Assembly: GCA_937959065.1 (NCBI GenBank)
Contig: CALGOI010000158.1
Coordinates: 1-20,295 of the forward strand
DNA: 20,295 nt
Direction: 5' to 3'
Source: an uncultured Ignavibacteriota bacterium
GTDB taxonomy: Bacteria; Bacteroidota; Ignavibacteria; Tepidaquicellales; Tepidaquicellaceae
Below, one piece after another: positions 7,827 through 15,344 of this stretch (positions are counted from its first letter, which is position 1; every line of letters starts with the position of its first letter). The notes beneath the pieces were generated by a model. That model had not been told where the DNA came from. It ran no database searches and worked only from the letters and a program-made list of their open reading frames with translations. The position numbers and the translations under genes were made by a program.

Positions 7827-8185
7827 TTCAATACTCCTTTTTTGTATTCGTATATAAGTCCGATCGTTAAAATAACTATGAATACCAGTCCTATAATGAA
7901 CGAGTATATCATGTCGTGTTTTTCCAGGTGGATAAATGATACCGCCCATGGATAGAGGAAAACTACCTCAATATCGAAGACGATAAAACTAACCGCCACC
8001 ATATAATACTTAACAGAAAACCTGTCCCTTGCAGTTCCGATCGGCTCAACACCGCTTTCATATGTGGATAATTTCTCTTTATTCGGACGGTTTGGACCGA
8101 ACCATGAAGAGAAATTGATATTAACCACAGCAAATAACAGTGATACTAAAATGATTATAAAAATCGGTATGTAGCTTTCTAACAT
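7817..8185 (-). CDS. nuoA: NADH-quinone oxidoreductase subunit A (membrane)
   Basis: This 122-residue membrane subunit of complex I has three hydrophobic segments: about residues 5-25, 60-81 and 89-112. The conserved loop after the first segment reads KLSTYESGVEPIGTARDRFSVKYY, typical of NuoA and near the quinone cavity, followed by FDIEVVFLYPW. The length matches the family (about 115-150). It is the first nuo gene in this window. It is divergent from the YCII-domain gene, with 158 bp between the two starts. Its final codons overlap the nuoB start. No strong Shine-Dalgarno sequence is seen before the ATG. Confidence 0.96.
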   Translation of the reverse strand: MLESYIPIFIIILVSLLFAVVNINFSSWFGPNRPNKEKLSTYESGVEPIGTARDRFSVKYYMVAVSFIVFDIEVVFLYPWAVSFIHLEKHDMIYSFIIGLVFIVILTIGLIYEYKKGVLKWD

Positions 8186-8299
8186 TCTAATTTTCTTATA
8201 TACAAATAAACTAAATTTATTTTAAATATTAAATGGATTTTCTTGGCTATAAATCATGCTTCTTCTGATTTGCTGTTTCTAAAATTTAACCTAAAGCTA

Positions 8300-8328
8300 T
8301 TGCATACATATCCTGGCACTGTTATATT
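8300..8328 (+). promoter_or_regulatory. Sigma-70-like promoter of the YCII-domain gene
   Basis: TTGCAT (8300-8305) and TATATT (8323-8328) are separated by exactly 17 nt and lie 15 nt before the start codon at 8344. This predicts a very short leader. The match is good for both hexamers and the spacing is ideal, but the region is AT-rich. Confidence 0.5.
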
Positions 8329-8343
8329 GCTCTAAAAATAACA

Positions 8344-8751
8344 ATGAAATTTTTTGCACTGGTCTTTCTTTTCATTAGCTTATCAATCAATTCCATGGCA
8401 CAGGACAACAACGATACTAAATCCGGCGATCCCGAATTTTCCATGAAACAATACTTTTTTGTATTCCTGAATTCCGCGCCTGACAGACCCAAGCTCGACT
8501 CTGCTGAAGCTATGGAAATTCAAAAAGGTCATCTCGCTAATATCTCCAAAATGTGGGAAGATGGTAAATGCATCCTCGCCGGTCCCTTCATGGACAACCA
8601 TAACACCCGTGGAATATTAATAATGGATGTGGCTTCAAAAGAAGAGGTGGAGGAGCTGCTTAAAAATGACCCGGCTATATCAAATGGTTTACTTGTAGCA
8701 GAGATCCGTCCCTGGTACGGCCCAACCGGACTGACGGTAATACCAGATTAA
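8344..8751 (+). CDS. Secreted YCII-domain protein
   Basis: This 135-residue protein begins with a clear signal peptide (MKFFALVFLFISLSINSMAQ, probable cleavage near residue 19-20). A single YCII-like dimeric alpha/beta-barrel domain follows, about residues 33-128. Family features are KGHLANISKMWEDGKCILAGPF, then GILIMDVASKEE, the NDPAI stretch and EIRPWYGP near the C terminus. YCII proteins are mostly small cytoplasmic proteins of unclear or varied enzymatic role, so the export signal is noteworthy. The gene stands alone between nuoA (divergent) and an acyl-CoA synthetase (convergent). Substrate and reaction cannot be inferred. Confidence 0.88.
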   Translation: MKFFALVFLFISLSINSMAQDNNDTKSGDPEFSMKQYFFVFLNSAPDRPKLDSAEAMEIQKGHLANISKMWEDGKCILAGPFMDNHNTRGILIMDVASKEEVEELLKNDPAISNGLLVAEIRPWYGPTGLTVIPD

Positions 8752-8767
8752 CACCTGTATCAAAATA

Positions 8768-8783
8768 CGACCCCTCAGGGTCG
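8768..8783. repeat. GC-rich perfect hairpin 1 (intergenic)
   Basis: CGACCC-CTCA-GGGTCG forms a perfect 6-bp stem with a 4-nt loop, starting 16 nt after the YCII gene stop codon. There is no T-run on either side, so it is not a textbook rho-independent terminator. It may still impede transcription or protect the 3' end of the transcript. Confidence 0.6.
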
Positions 8784-8816
8784 AAGATGTAAAGAGAATA
8801 TTAACTATAAACATTT

Positions 8817-8831
8817 GACCGCTTCGCGGTC
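8817..8831. repeat. GC-rich perfect hairpin 2 (intergenic)
   Basis: GACCGC-TTC-GCGGTC forms a perfect 6-bp stem with a 3-nt loop, 33 nt after hairpin 1. The pair stands out as GC-rich islands in AT-rich surroundings between two convergent genes. It also lacks a T-run. The two hairpins share the GACC/GGTC outer arms, suggesting that they could be related REP-like elements. Confidence 0.55.
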
Positions 8832-8890
8832 TCAGAGTCTTCTATTAACGAGTTGCCATATAAGACCCGGAAACATTTTAATTTTTAACT

Positions 8891-10675
8891 TTAAACTTCA
8901 TAATACATCTCTTCTATCAGATCCTTGTACCTGTCTTCTACTACTTTCCTCTTCACTTTCAGAGTGGGGGTAAGTTCACCGGACTCGACCGTCATTGGAT
9001 TCTCCAGAAATGAAAACTTCCTTACTCTCTCGTGCGTCCCAAGCTCAGCCTGAATTTTCTTCAGGTCTCGTTCCATTATTTTCAATAGCTCTTTATTCTC
9101 CCTGAGATCTTTTTCGTTTGTGAATTCTATTCCCTCTCTCTTAGCCAGCGCTTTTAACTCATCATAGTTTGGTACTACAAGCGCTGTCACATACATCCTT
9201 CCGTTACCGAGCACGACGGCCTGGTCGAGGTAGTTCAATCTTAATATCACATCCTCTACTTGAGCAGGAGCAACGTACTTTCCGCCGGAAGTCTTAAATA
9301 AGGATTTTTTCCTGTCTGTAATTTTCAGATATCCTTCGTTGTCCAGTTCACCTATATCACCTGTATGCAGCCACCCGTTCTTGATAGTCTCTTTTGTTTC
9401 TTCCGGCATCTTATAGTATCCCTTCATTACAATATCACCTTTTACAAGTATCTCGCCGTCTTCGGCTATGTCCACCATAACACCCTCCAGCGGTTTACCC
9501 ACAGTTCCGTACTTATTTTTCTCCGGTCTGTTTACAGCAATAACCGGGGATGACTCTGTCATTCCGTATCCTTCGAGCGTAGACACTCCCACCCCTTCGA
9601 AGAACTCCCCGATTTTTTTATTTAATGCGCCGCCTCCCGATACAAAAAATCTTATCCTTCCACCGGTTCTTTCCCTGATCTTTTTGAATACCAGCTTATC
9701 AGCCAGCTTCCATTTTAAAGAGCCCTTATTGTTCCAGTTTGTTTCCGCTACTTTCACGCCCCATTTGAACATCTTCTTTTTAAGTCCGTCCGGCATGTCC
9801 TCACCGCGCTTTAATAACTTCTGATACATCTTGTCAAGCAATCTCGGCACCATTATCACTATTGTCGGTTTAACCTCAGGCATCTGAACCGCTATAGTAT
9901 CTATATTCTGAGCGTAATATATTTTCGCTCCCGTAAACAACGCCAGGTAATAGCCTGCTGTCCTCTCATAAACATGGCAGTAAGGCAGAAACGAAAGGAA
10001 TGCGTCTTTATTGTCGATATTAAGTATTTTCTGGCAGTCCTGTATGTTTGAATAAATATTCTTGTGTGTCAGCATCACACCCTTGGGCTGTCCTGTAGTA
10101 CCTGAGGTATAAATTATCGTTAGAGTATCCTCCTCCCCAATCTCTTTATCTAGTCTCTCCAGCTCTTTAAAACAATCTGACGGCTTTTTGTGCTCTAATT
10201 GTCCTATTAGTTCTGAATAATACTTTACTCCCTCCGCTCTTTCCATCTCGGTAAAATCATCATAGCTAATCACCTCTTTTAGTTCGGGTATTTCATTTTT
10301 TATTTTTAAAACCTTGTCGGTAATAAAGGACGATGCAATGAAACAAACTTTTGCACCGGAGTCCTCGAGAATGTATTTTATTTGCTCCGTGCTGAGAGAG
10401 GTATATATTGGTACCGTAATTAGTCCAAGGTACATACATGCCAGATCGGTTATAACCCATTCCACTCTATTTGAAGCAATGATAGATACCCTGTCACCCT
10501 TCTCCAATCCAAGCTTTCTCAGCTCCTCTATCATACTGTAAATCCTCGATACAAGTTTTCCACGGCTGTAGCCAATGTAAGTTTCCTGCACCTTTGTAAA
10601 GAATACTTCCTCTTTGTGATCCAGTTTTGAGAAAACTTCTATAAAATAGGATGTTAATGTCTTTTTTGGATTCAT
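8891..10675 (-). CDS. Long-chain-fatty-acid--CoA ligase (AMP-dependent synthetase)
   Basis: This 594-residue enzyme is predicted to activate fatty acids with ATP to acyl-AMP and then acyl-CoA, at the inner face of the membrane. The AMP-binding P-loop is TIIYTSGTTGQPKGVMLTH (about 186-204). The adenylation motifs are GYGMTESSPV (369-378) and WLHTGDIGELDNEGYLKITDR (435-455), followed by KKSLFKTSGGKYVAP, typical of the bacterial/eukaryotic long-chain ACSL group. The C-terminal ELTPTLKVKRK holds the probable catalytic lysine (Lys573). Length (about 600) fits the FAA1/long-chain group better than the shorter enterobacterial FadD. It is transcribed alone, convergent with the YCII gene and divergent from the lipoprotein gene. 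Exact chain-length preference is unknown. Confidence 0.93.
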   Translation of the reverse strand: MNPKKTLTSYFIEVFSKLDHKEEVFFTKVQETYIGYSRGKLVSRIYSMIEELRKLGLEKGDRVSIIASNRVEWVITDLACMYLGLITVPIYTSLSTEQIKYILEDSGAKVCFIASSFITDKVLKIKNEIPELKEVISYDDFTEMERAEGVKYYSELIGQLEHKKPSDCFKELERLDKEIGEEDTLTIIYTSGTTGQPKGVMLTHKNIYSNIQDCQKILNIDNKDAFLSFLPYCHVYERTAGYYLALFTGAKIYYAQNIDTIAVQMPEVKPTIVIMVPRLLDKMYQKLLKRGEDMPDGLKKKMFKWGVKVAETNWNNKGSLKWKLADKLVFKKIRERTGGRIRFFVSGGGALNKKIGEFFEGVGVSTLEGYGMTESSPVIAVNRPEKNKYGTVGKPLEGVMVDIAEDGEILVKGDIVMKGYYKMPEETKETIKNGWLHTGDIGELDNEGYLKITDRKKSLFKTSGGKYVAPAQVEDVILRLNYLDQAVVLGNGRMYVTALVVPNYDELKALAKREGIEFTNEKDLRENKELLKIMERDLKKIQAELGTHERVRKFSFLENPMTVESGELTPTLKVKRKVVEDRYKDLIEEMYYEV

Positions 10676-10755
10676 TGTGTATAGGTTGGGGATTTAAACT
10701 AGATTTCCTTAAGAATAAGCGAAAAAACCATATATTTTACTGCAAAAATAAATCC

Positions 10756-10784
10756 TTGACACTTCAGCACTTTTATTCTATTTT
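10756..10784 (+). promoter_or_regulatory. Sigma-70-like promoter candidate for the lipoprotein/T9SS operon
   Basis: A perfect TTGACA (10756-10761) is followed after 17 nt by TATTTT (10779-10784), about 110 nt before the proposed lipoprotein start. It lies in the divergent region between the acyl-CoA synthetase and the surface-module genes. The -35 match and spacing are ideal and the -10 is moderate. This would be the only clear promoter seen for the long plus-strand gene run that follows. Confidence 0.45.
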
Positions 10785-10892
10785 GAATGTACTTAATAGC
10801 AGTATCTTATTAATAACCATAAAACTTACATCGCGTATATACAACACTTCTACCCTTTAAGACTTTTTATTACCTGAACTAAATTCGTTACC

Positions 10893-11699
10893 CTGAAAAA
10901 GCTAAATAATTTTTTACTTATAACTATCGCCCTGGTGGGAGCGCTGTTCCTGTACTCTTGTGAAAAGGACAGCACCGAGGTAATTGACCCTAATTATTCC
11001 GCGCCATCGATATCGAATTTTACCATTACACCGGATACGGTCAATACAACTTCTGCATCTCCGCAGGTCAATTTCACTGTAAGTGCATCCGTTACATCTA
11101 ATAATTCAATATCATCTGTTACAGCATCGGTTTTTAATCCCAATAATGAAGCAGCCGGAGAGTTTTCATTAACAAGTAACGGCAATGGCACCTACTCCGC
11201 TAATATAAGTTTGTCGGGCATACAGTGTCTGCTTGTCGGTAATTACAAGGTCCAGCTGGTTGCCGAGGATGCTCAGGGTTTATTCAGTAATGTGGTTATA
11301 TTAAATTTGCCGGTTAGAAATACCGCAAACCAGGCACCCGTACTTTCAGGACTGATTGCACCTGATACGATTATTATCCCATCGTCAGGTACTGATATCT
11401 ATGTTCTTTCTATTATTGCAAACGACCCTGATGGATATTGTGATCTTCAAACAGTTTTCTTTAATTCATTCCTCCCTAACGGGCAGCCCTCATCAGGTAA
11501 TCCTTTTACAATGTTTGATGATGGAAATATTGAACTTCATGGAGACACTGTAGCAATGGATAGCAGATTTTCTTTAAAAGTTGGAATACCTTCAACAATA
11601 ACAACAACAGGATATTATGTTTTCAGATACAATGCAACTGACAGATCGGGTGTTACAGCGACCGAACTAGTAGACAGTATTTTAGTAAGATTTCCTTAA
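10893..11699 (+). CDS. Lipoprotein with Ig-like/cadherin-like regions, probable CTG start
   Basis: Function is not recognised. The only standard start in the frame near the N terminus is GTG at 10935, which would leave just 8 residues before Cys and no basic n-region. Reading from CTG at 10893 gives 268 residues and a textbook lipoprotein signal: (M)KKLNNFLLITIALVGA followed by LFLYSC|EKD, with Lys2-Lys3, a hydrophobic core and a lipobox Cys at residue 23. An in-frame stop at 10875 excludes any upstream ATG. The mature part is Ser/Thr/Asn-rich with two beta-sandwich-like segments, about residues 35-140 and 146-268. The second starts NQAPVLSGLIAPD and contains NDPDGYCDL, like Ig/cadherin-type linkers. 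It lies 5 nt before the T9SS cargo gene, so it probably acts with it at the outer membrane. Confidence 0.75.
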   Translation: MKKLNNFLLITIALVGALFLYSCEKDSTEVIDPNYSAPSISNFTITPDTVNTTSASPQVNFTVSASVTSNNSISSVTASVFNPNNEAAGEFSLTSNGNGTYSANISLSGIQCLLVGNYKVQLVAEDAQGLFSNVVILNLPVRNTANQAPVLSGLIAPDTIIIPSSGTDIYVLSIIANDPDGYCDLQTVFFNSFLPNGQPSSGNPFTMFDDGNIELHGDTVAMDSRFSLKVGIPSTITTTGYYVFRYNATDRSGVTATELVDSILVRFP

Positions 11700-11704
11700 T
11701 TCGA

Positions 11705-13339
11705 ATGACGATAAAAAAATATATATTAACAACTCTCATTATTATATTCGCAGCTCCGGCTTTCGCGCAGTACATCTTTATCCCTGAGTCATACCCGGTA
11801 AAAGATTACAACTCGTATGCCCGGTACCATACTAAAAAAGATGCAAACGGCAGAATAGTTGTTACCCCTGTTAACCAGCCATACCCGTCGAGTAACTTCA
11901 TCACCGACATCATAATCAATGGTGACACGGTTTGGTTCGGTACAGGAAGCGGTATAATGAGAACCACAAATAATTTCAACACTTTTGACTCATACTTCGG
12001 GCTTGACCCGTTCTTCGAAGACGATATCTCCGGAATAAATGTTAACTCTAATGTTATTGTTGTCGGAACAGCCATAACGCAGGAAATTAACGAAGAGTTG
12101 ATACCGACAGGAACAGGCATCAAGGTCTCTACAGACGGCGGAATAAACTGGAATTCGTTCCCTCAGCCTGTCGATGGTCTCGGCGATACTACTATTATGT
12201 ATGGTAGCAACACTCTCTCAGCGCTTGCAGTCGTTGTACCTGAACAGAATTTGTCTTACGATTTGACCATAACACGCACCGAAGGCGATCCTAATAATTT
12301 CACGATCTGGATCACATCCTTCGCGGGCGGACTGAGAAAATCCACCGACTATGGAAATACATGGCAGCGTGTTGTGCTCCCGCCAGATAATCTAGATAGT
12401 ATTTACATTACCGGAACAGGATATACTTTTTCCGTTAACCCGCTGCAGAATCTGAACCACCGAGCTTTTACAGTAGAAGCACTTAACGACTCTACCCTTT
12501 TCGTCGGAACGGCTGACGGAATCAACCGCTCCACCGATTGGGGTAAAAGCTGGCGCAAATATAATTACCAGAATACACCTCATACTGCATCGACGGATGG
12601 AGTAGGCGGCAATTTCGTCGTAAATATGCACGTCCAGAATTACACAGCAAACAAGATAATATGGGCTGCTTGCCGTCCTGCTGATGACAACAATGAAAGA
12701 AGTTCATTGTCTTATTCCTCGGATGGAGGGTTTACCTGGTTTAACACATTACAAAATGAACCGCCAAATGGTATCGGTTCAAAAGATTCGATAGTTTATG
12801 GATTAACAAACAATGGGCTCTGGCGCGCAAATTACGATGAGTTTATCTGGGCTCGTGCCGGTACTATTGTGGACGTAGAAACTAACGACCTTATTACGAC
12901 TAAGTTGTTTTATGCAGCTAATCACGTCGCCGATACATTATACATTGGTTCTGCTGATGGACTCCTCCGCACTATAGAATTTGGTGAACCATGGGTCGGT
13001 CAGTGGAAGGTATTTCGCTCTATACAGCCGATCGACCTCAGCTCCGATATTAAAACTTATGCAGCTCCCAATCCATTCGCTCCGGACGATGAGACCGTAA
13101 GGATTTTTTATAAGACGGGAAAGCCAAGCTCAAAGATCACAATTAAGATCTTCGATTTTGGAATGCATCCCGTGCGCACTGTAATTCAAAACGCTACCCG
13201 TAATACTCCCGATGAGATATTTACCCAATGGGACGGACTAAACGATAATGGGGTACAGGTAGCTAACGGAGTTTACTTCTACCGCATACAGGTAGATGGA
13301 GATGATGAATACTGGGGCAAGATTCTTGTCCTGCAATAA
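11705..13339 (+). CDS. T9SS-exported Asp-box (BNR/sortilin-like) beta-propeller protein
   Basis: This 544-residue protein has a signal peptide (MTIKKYILTTLIIIFAAPAFAQ) and a propeller-like body with four Asp-box motifs of the form S-x-D-x-G-x-[TSN]-W: residues 142-149 (STDGGINW), 213-220 (STDYGNTW), 276-283 (STDWGKSW) and 338-345 (SSDGGFTW). Such motifs occur in sialidases, sortilins and YCF48-like photosystem assembly factors, and mark the fold rather than an activity; no sialidase catalytic set was identified. Residues 454-544 are a FlgD-like/T9SS sorting domain (APNPFAPDDETVRIFY ... NGVYFYRIQVDG ... WGKILVLQ). The protein is predicted to cross the outer membrane by T9SS. It lies between a lipoprotein and two PorV/PorQ barrels in an apparent operon. 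Confidence 0.88.
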   Translation: MTIKKYILTTLIIIFAAPAFAQYIFIPESYPVKDYNSYARYHTKKDANGRIVVTPVNQPYPSSNFITDIIINGDTVWFGTGSGIMRTTNNFNTFDSYFGLDPFFEDDISGINVNSNVIVVGTAITQEINEELIPTGTGIKVSTDGGINWNSFPQPVDGLGDTTIMYGSNTLSALAVVVPEQNLSYDLTITRTEGDPNNFTIWITSFAGGLRKSTDYGNTWQRVVLPPDNLDSIYITGTGYTFSVNPLQNLNHRAFTVEALNDSTLFVGTADGINRSTDWGKSWRKYNYQNTPHTASTDGVGGNFVVNMHVQNYTANKIIWAACRPADDNNERSSLSYSSDGGFTWFNTLQNEPPNGIGSKDSIVYGLTNNGLWRANYDEFIWARAGTIVDVETNDLITTKLFYAANHVADTLYIGSADGLLRTIEFGEPWVGQWKVFRSIQPIDLSSDIKTYAAPNPFAPDDETVRIFYKTGKPSSKITIKIFDFGMHPVRTVIQNATRNTPDEIFTQWDGLNDNGVQVANGVYFYRIQVDGDDEYWGKILVLQ

Positions 13340-13377
13340 TGTTGTTTAAATTTTCGAATTAAATTATTTTCATTTTG

Positions 13378-14418
13378 ATGAGAAAGATTTTATTGACAAT
13401 AATACTGATTCTTACTTCTTACTCGGCGGCATACTCTCAAGCCGGGGGCTTTGCCGGGACATTTGCACGGCTGGGCTTTGGTGCGAGAGGCCTATCAATG
13501 GGAAATGCGATGGTCGGTAATATCTTTGGTGACGTCTCTGGTTACTATAACCCCGCGCTATCTACATTCCAGAATGAGGGAATCGTAAATGTGGGTTATA
13601 CATTTATGTCTCTTGACAGGCAGCTTAACTTTCTTAATTTCGCAAAAAAAATAGAATTTCCTAACCAGCAGATCAAAGGAGCGGGAATCTCGGTGTCATG
13701 GATCAATTCCGGCGTTTCAGATATTGACGGACGGGATAATGACACCAGGCAGATAGGCAATTTCTCAACTTTCGACAACCAGTTCTATCTGGGTACGGGC
13801 TTTATAATAAGTGACCAGGTATCGGTTGGAGTGGGCTTTAAATATTATTACTCTAAACTCTTCGATGAAGTAACGAGTACTTCCATAGCTTTCGACATTG
13901 GAGCAATAGTCCGCCCGACTCCTAATCTTGCGATTGGACTCGCGGTTCGTGATCTAAACGCACGTAACGAATGGAATACTACTGTCATCTATGGCAATAA
14001 TTTTGGTAATTCAACAACAGATAAATATCCCACACTAATTAATCTTGGCGGCAGCTACATGCTCCCTAATAACATCGGTGTTGTCTCCATCGAAGGTGAG
14101 TACCAGAAAAACCCGACTGTCGAAGATAATTTTGAATTTGTCGATCCTGAAGCTGTTACCCCTGAAGTCAAAGACAATGTCTCATTCAAAGTAGGCGGTG
14201 AGCTTTTCCTTACACCGCAAATTAACATCAGAGCCGGGCTCGAAAGAATAGACTTCGGCAGTGATGACGTAATGGGAAATTTAAAACCTTCTCTCGGTGT
14301 TGGTTTCTATAAGATGCTTGGAAAAACTACAAAACTCGGGGTCGATTACTCATTCCAGCTTGAGCCATATTCACATGACCCAATTCAAAACATTAGCATT
14401 GGATTTAAATTTAAATAA
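13378..14418 (+). CDS. PorV/PorQ-family outer-membrane beta-barrel protein (copy 1)
   Basis: The ATG at 13378 gives 346 residues and a good signal peptide (MRKILLTIILILTSYSAAYSQ). A TTG one codon upstream is unnecessary. The N-terminal plug-like region FARLGFGARGLSMGNAMVG ... YYNPA is the family signature of the FadL-like PorV/PorQ barrels. The rest alternates beta-strands to the C-terminal strand ISIGFKFK, typical of an outer-membrane barrel end. In characterised T9SS bacteria, PorV binds sorting domains and delivers cargo to the PorU sortase, while PorQ and PorZ take part in attachment. Which role this copy plays cannot be decided from sequence. It is followed one nucleotide later by a second family member. 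Confidence 0.9.
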   Translation: MRKILLTIILILTSYSAAYSQAGGFAGTFARLGFGARGLSMGNAMVGNIFGDVSGYYNPALSTFQNEGIVNVGYTFMSLDRQLNFLNFAKKIEFPNQQIKGAGISVSWINSGVSDIDGRDNDTRQIGNFSTFDNQFYLGTGFIISDQVSVGVGFKYYYSKLFDEVTSTSIAFDIGAIVRPTPNLAIGLAVRDLNARNEWNTTVIYGNNFGNSTTDKYPTLINLGGSYMLPNNIGVVSIEGEYQKNPTVEDNFEFVDPEAVTPEVKDNVSFKVGGELFLTPQINIRAGLERIDFGSDDVMGNLKPSLGVGFYKMLGKTTKLGVDYSFQLEPYSHDPIQNISIGFKFK

Positions 14419-14419
14419 T

Positions 14420-15244
14420 ATGAATACGATTAAAATACTAATAACCACTTTTATGATATCGGCATTTGCCGTACCTTCATTCTCGCAGAATGACGGAGCG
14501 GGAAATACCGGAATGTCATTCCTTAAGCTTGGTGTAGGCGCTGAATCTATCGCTATGGGTGAAGCTTACTCTTCACTTTCCGACGATGCAACATCAGTTA
14601 TCTACAATCCGGCTCGTCTCAGCTTCGGTGAGAAAAAGAACCTGACACTGATGCATAATTCATCAATACAGGACCTCAGTAATGATTTCGTCGCAGCTAA
14701 GTTCACGTTTGGTAAGCTTGCCGTTGCGATTGGACTTCTTCGTTCAAGCGTTAATGACATTGAGATACGAAGCACTCCCGGGCAATCCGAAGGTACATTT
14801 AATTCAGAAAACCTTTCAGTAGGATTGTCCTTTGCTTACAAAATATCGCCTACCCTGGCGGTTGGCTTTACCGGAAAAGCTCTTTACGAAAAGATTTATA
14901 TCGACGATGCTTCGGGGATCGGTTTTGACATCGGAGGAAGCTATGAAAAAGACAACCTGAGCTTCTCAGCAGTTATTGCTAATTTAGGCGGCATGAACCA
15001 TCTCCGAAGCACCAGCACTGAGCTCCCAACACTTATTCGTCTTGGTAGCGGATATAAGTTTGCAAAAAACGATTTTAATTTCCGTCTCGGACTTGAAGGA
15101 TTTAAAGTTCTCGACGGAGGCAGTTTCCATATTCACTCCGGAGGCGAGGTCGGCTACAAAGATTTCATCTTTGTGCGGGCCGGGTACCTCTCGGGTTACG
15201 AAAACAGGAGCTTCACTACCGGGCTCGGTTTCAAATATAAATGA
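14420..15244 (+). CDS. PorV/PorQ-family outer-membrane protein (copy 2), cut by an in-frame TGA
   Basis: The ATG at 14420 follows the copy-1 stop codon after one nucleotide and gives a signal peptide (MNTIKILITTFMISAFAVPSFSQ). A longer in-frame extension to 14297 overlaps copy 1 and is rejected. The family signature is strong: MSFLKLGVGAESIAMGEAYS, then SDDATSVIYNPA. Up to the TGA at 15242-15244 the product has 274 residues and stops at GLGFKYK. The same frame then stays open for 27 codons and encodes what looks like the missing last beta-hairpin (IKLDYALVPYSNEF ... FSLGINFN) before a second TGA at 15326. Without it the barrel would lack its terminal strand, which normally carries the assembly signal. 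The gene could be recently inactivated, read through, or affected by a base error. Confidence 0.85.
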   Translation: MNTIKILITTFMISAFAVPSFSQNDGAGNTGMSFLKLGVGAESIAMGEAYSSLSDDATSVIYNPARLSFGEKKNLTLMHNSSIQDLSNDFVAAKFTFGKLAVAIGLLRSSVNDIEIRSTPGQSEGTFNSENLSVGLSFAYKISPTLAVGFTGKALYEKIYIDDASGIGFDIGGSYEKDNLSFSAVIANLGGMNHLRSTSTELPTLIRLGSGYKFAKNDFNFRLGLEGFKVLDGGSFHIHSGGEVGYKDFIFVRAGYLSGYENRSFTTGLGFKYK

Positions 15245-15328
15245 ATTAAACTCGATTATGCGTTGGTACCATATTCTAATGAATTCGGAACCAGTAATGC
15301 GTTCTCCCTGGGTATCAACTTTAATTGA
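15242..15328 (+). other. In-frame continuation of PorV copy 2 beyond TGA (terminal beta-hairpin)
   Basis: After the TGA at 15242-15244 the frame continues with 27 sense codons beginning IKLDYALVPYSNEF and ending FSLGINFN, then TGA at 15326-15328. The segment lines up with the last 27 or so residues of the adjacent copy 1 (LGVDYSFQLEPYSHDP ... ISIGFKFK) in pattern and in the terminal aromatic/asparagine-rich strand. With it the protein would have about 302 residues. The following GT39 gene starts 16 nt later, a normal operon spacing measured from this second stop. Confidence 0.8.
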
Positions 15329-15344
15329 TTGAGTATGACTGGCT

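Noticed and set aside
7827..7949. N-terminal extension of NuoB by 41 codons to an upstream ATG
   Set aside because: It lies entirely over nuoA coding sequence and shows no NuoB similarity; the GTG at 7826 has AAGGAG upstream and gives the normal length.
10651..10860. Plus-strand frame across the acyl-CoA synthetase start and the divergent intergenic region
   Set aside because: Low-complexity translation, overlap with the synthetase start region, no start signals; the region is better explained as promoter DNA.
13375..13377. TTG start for PorV copy 1
   Set aside because: The ATG immediately downstream (13378) gives the same signal peptide without a rare start codon.
14297..14419. N-terminal extension of PorV copy 2 by 41 codons
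   Set aside because: It overlaps the end of PorV copy 1 and precedes a perfect signal peptide that starts at the ATG at 14420.
15242..15244. TGA as a reassigned sense codon throughout the genome
   Set aside because: TGA terminates at least three neighbouring intact genes (17019, 18983, 19888), so a general code change does not fit.
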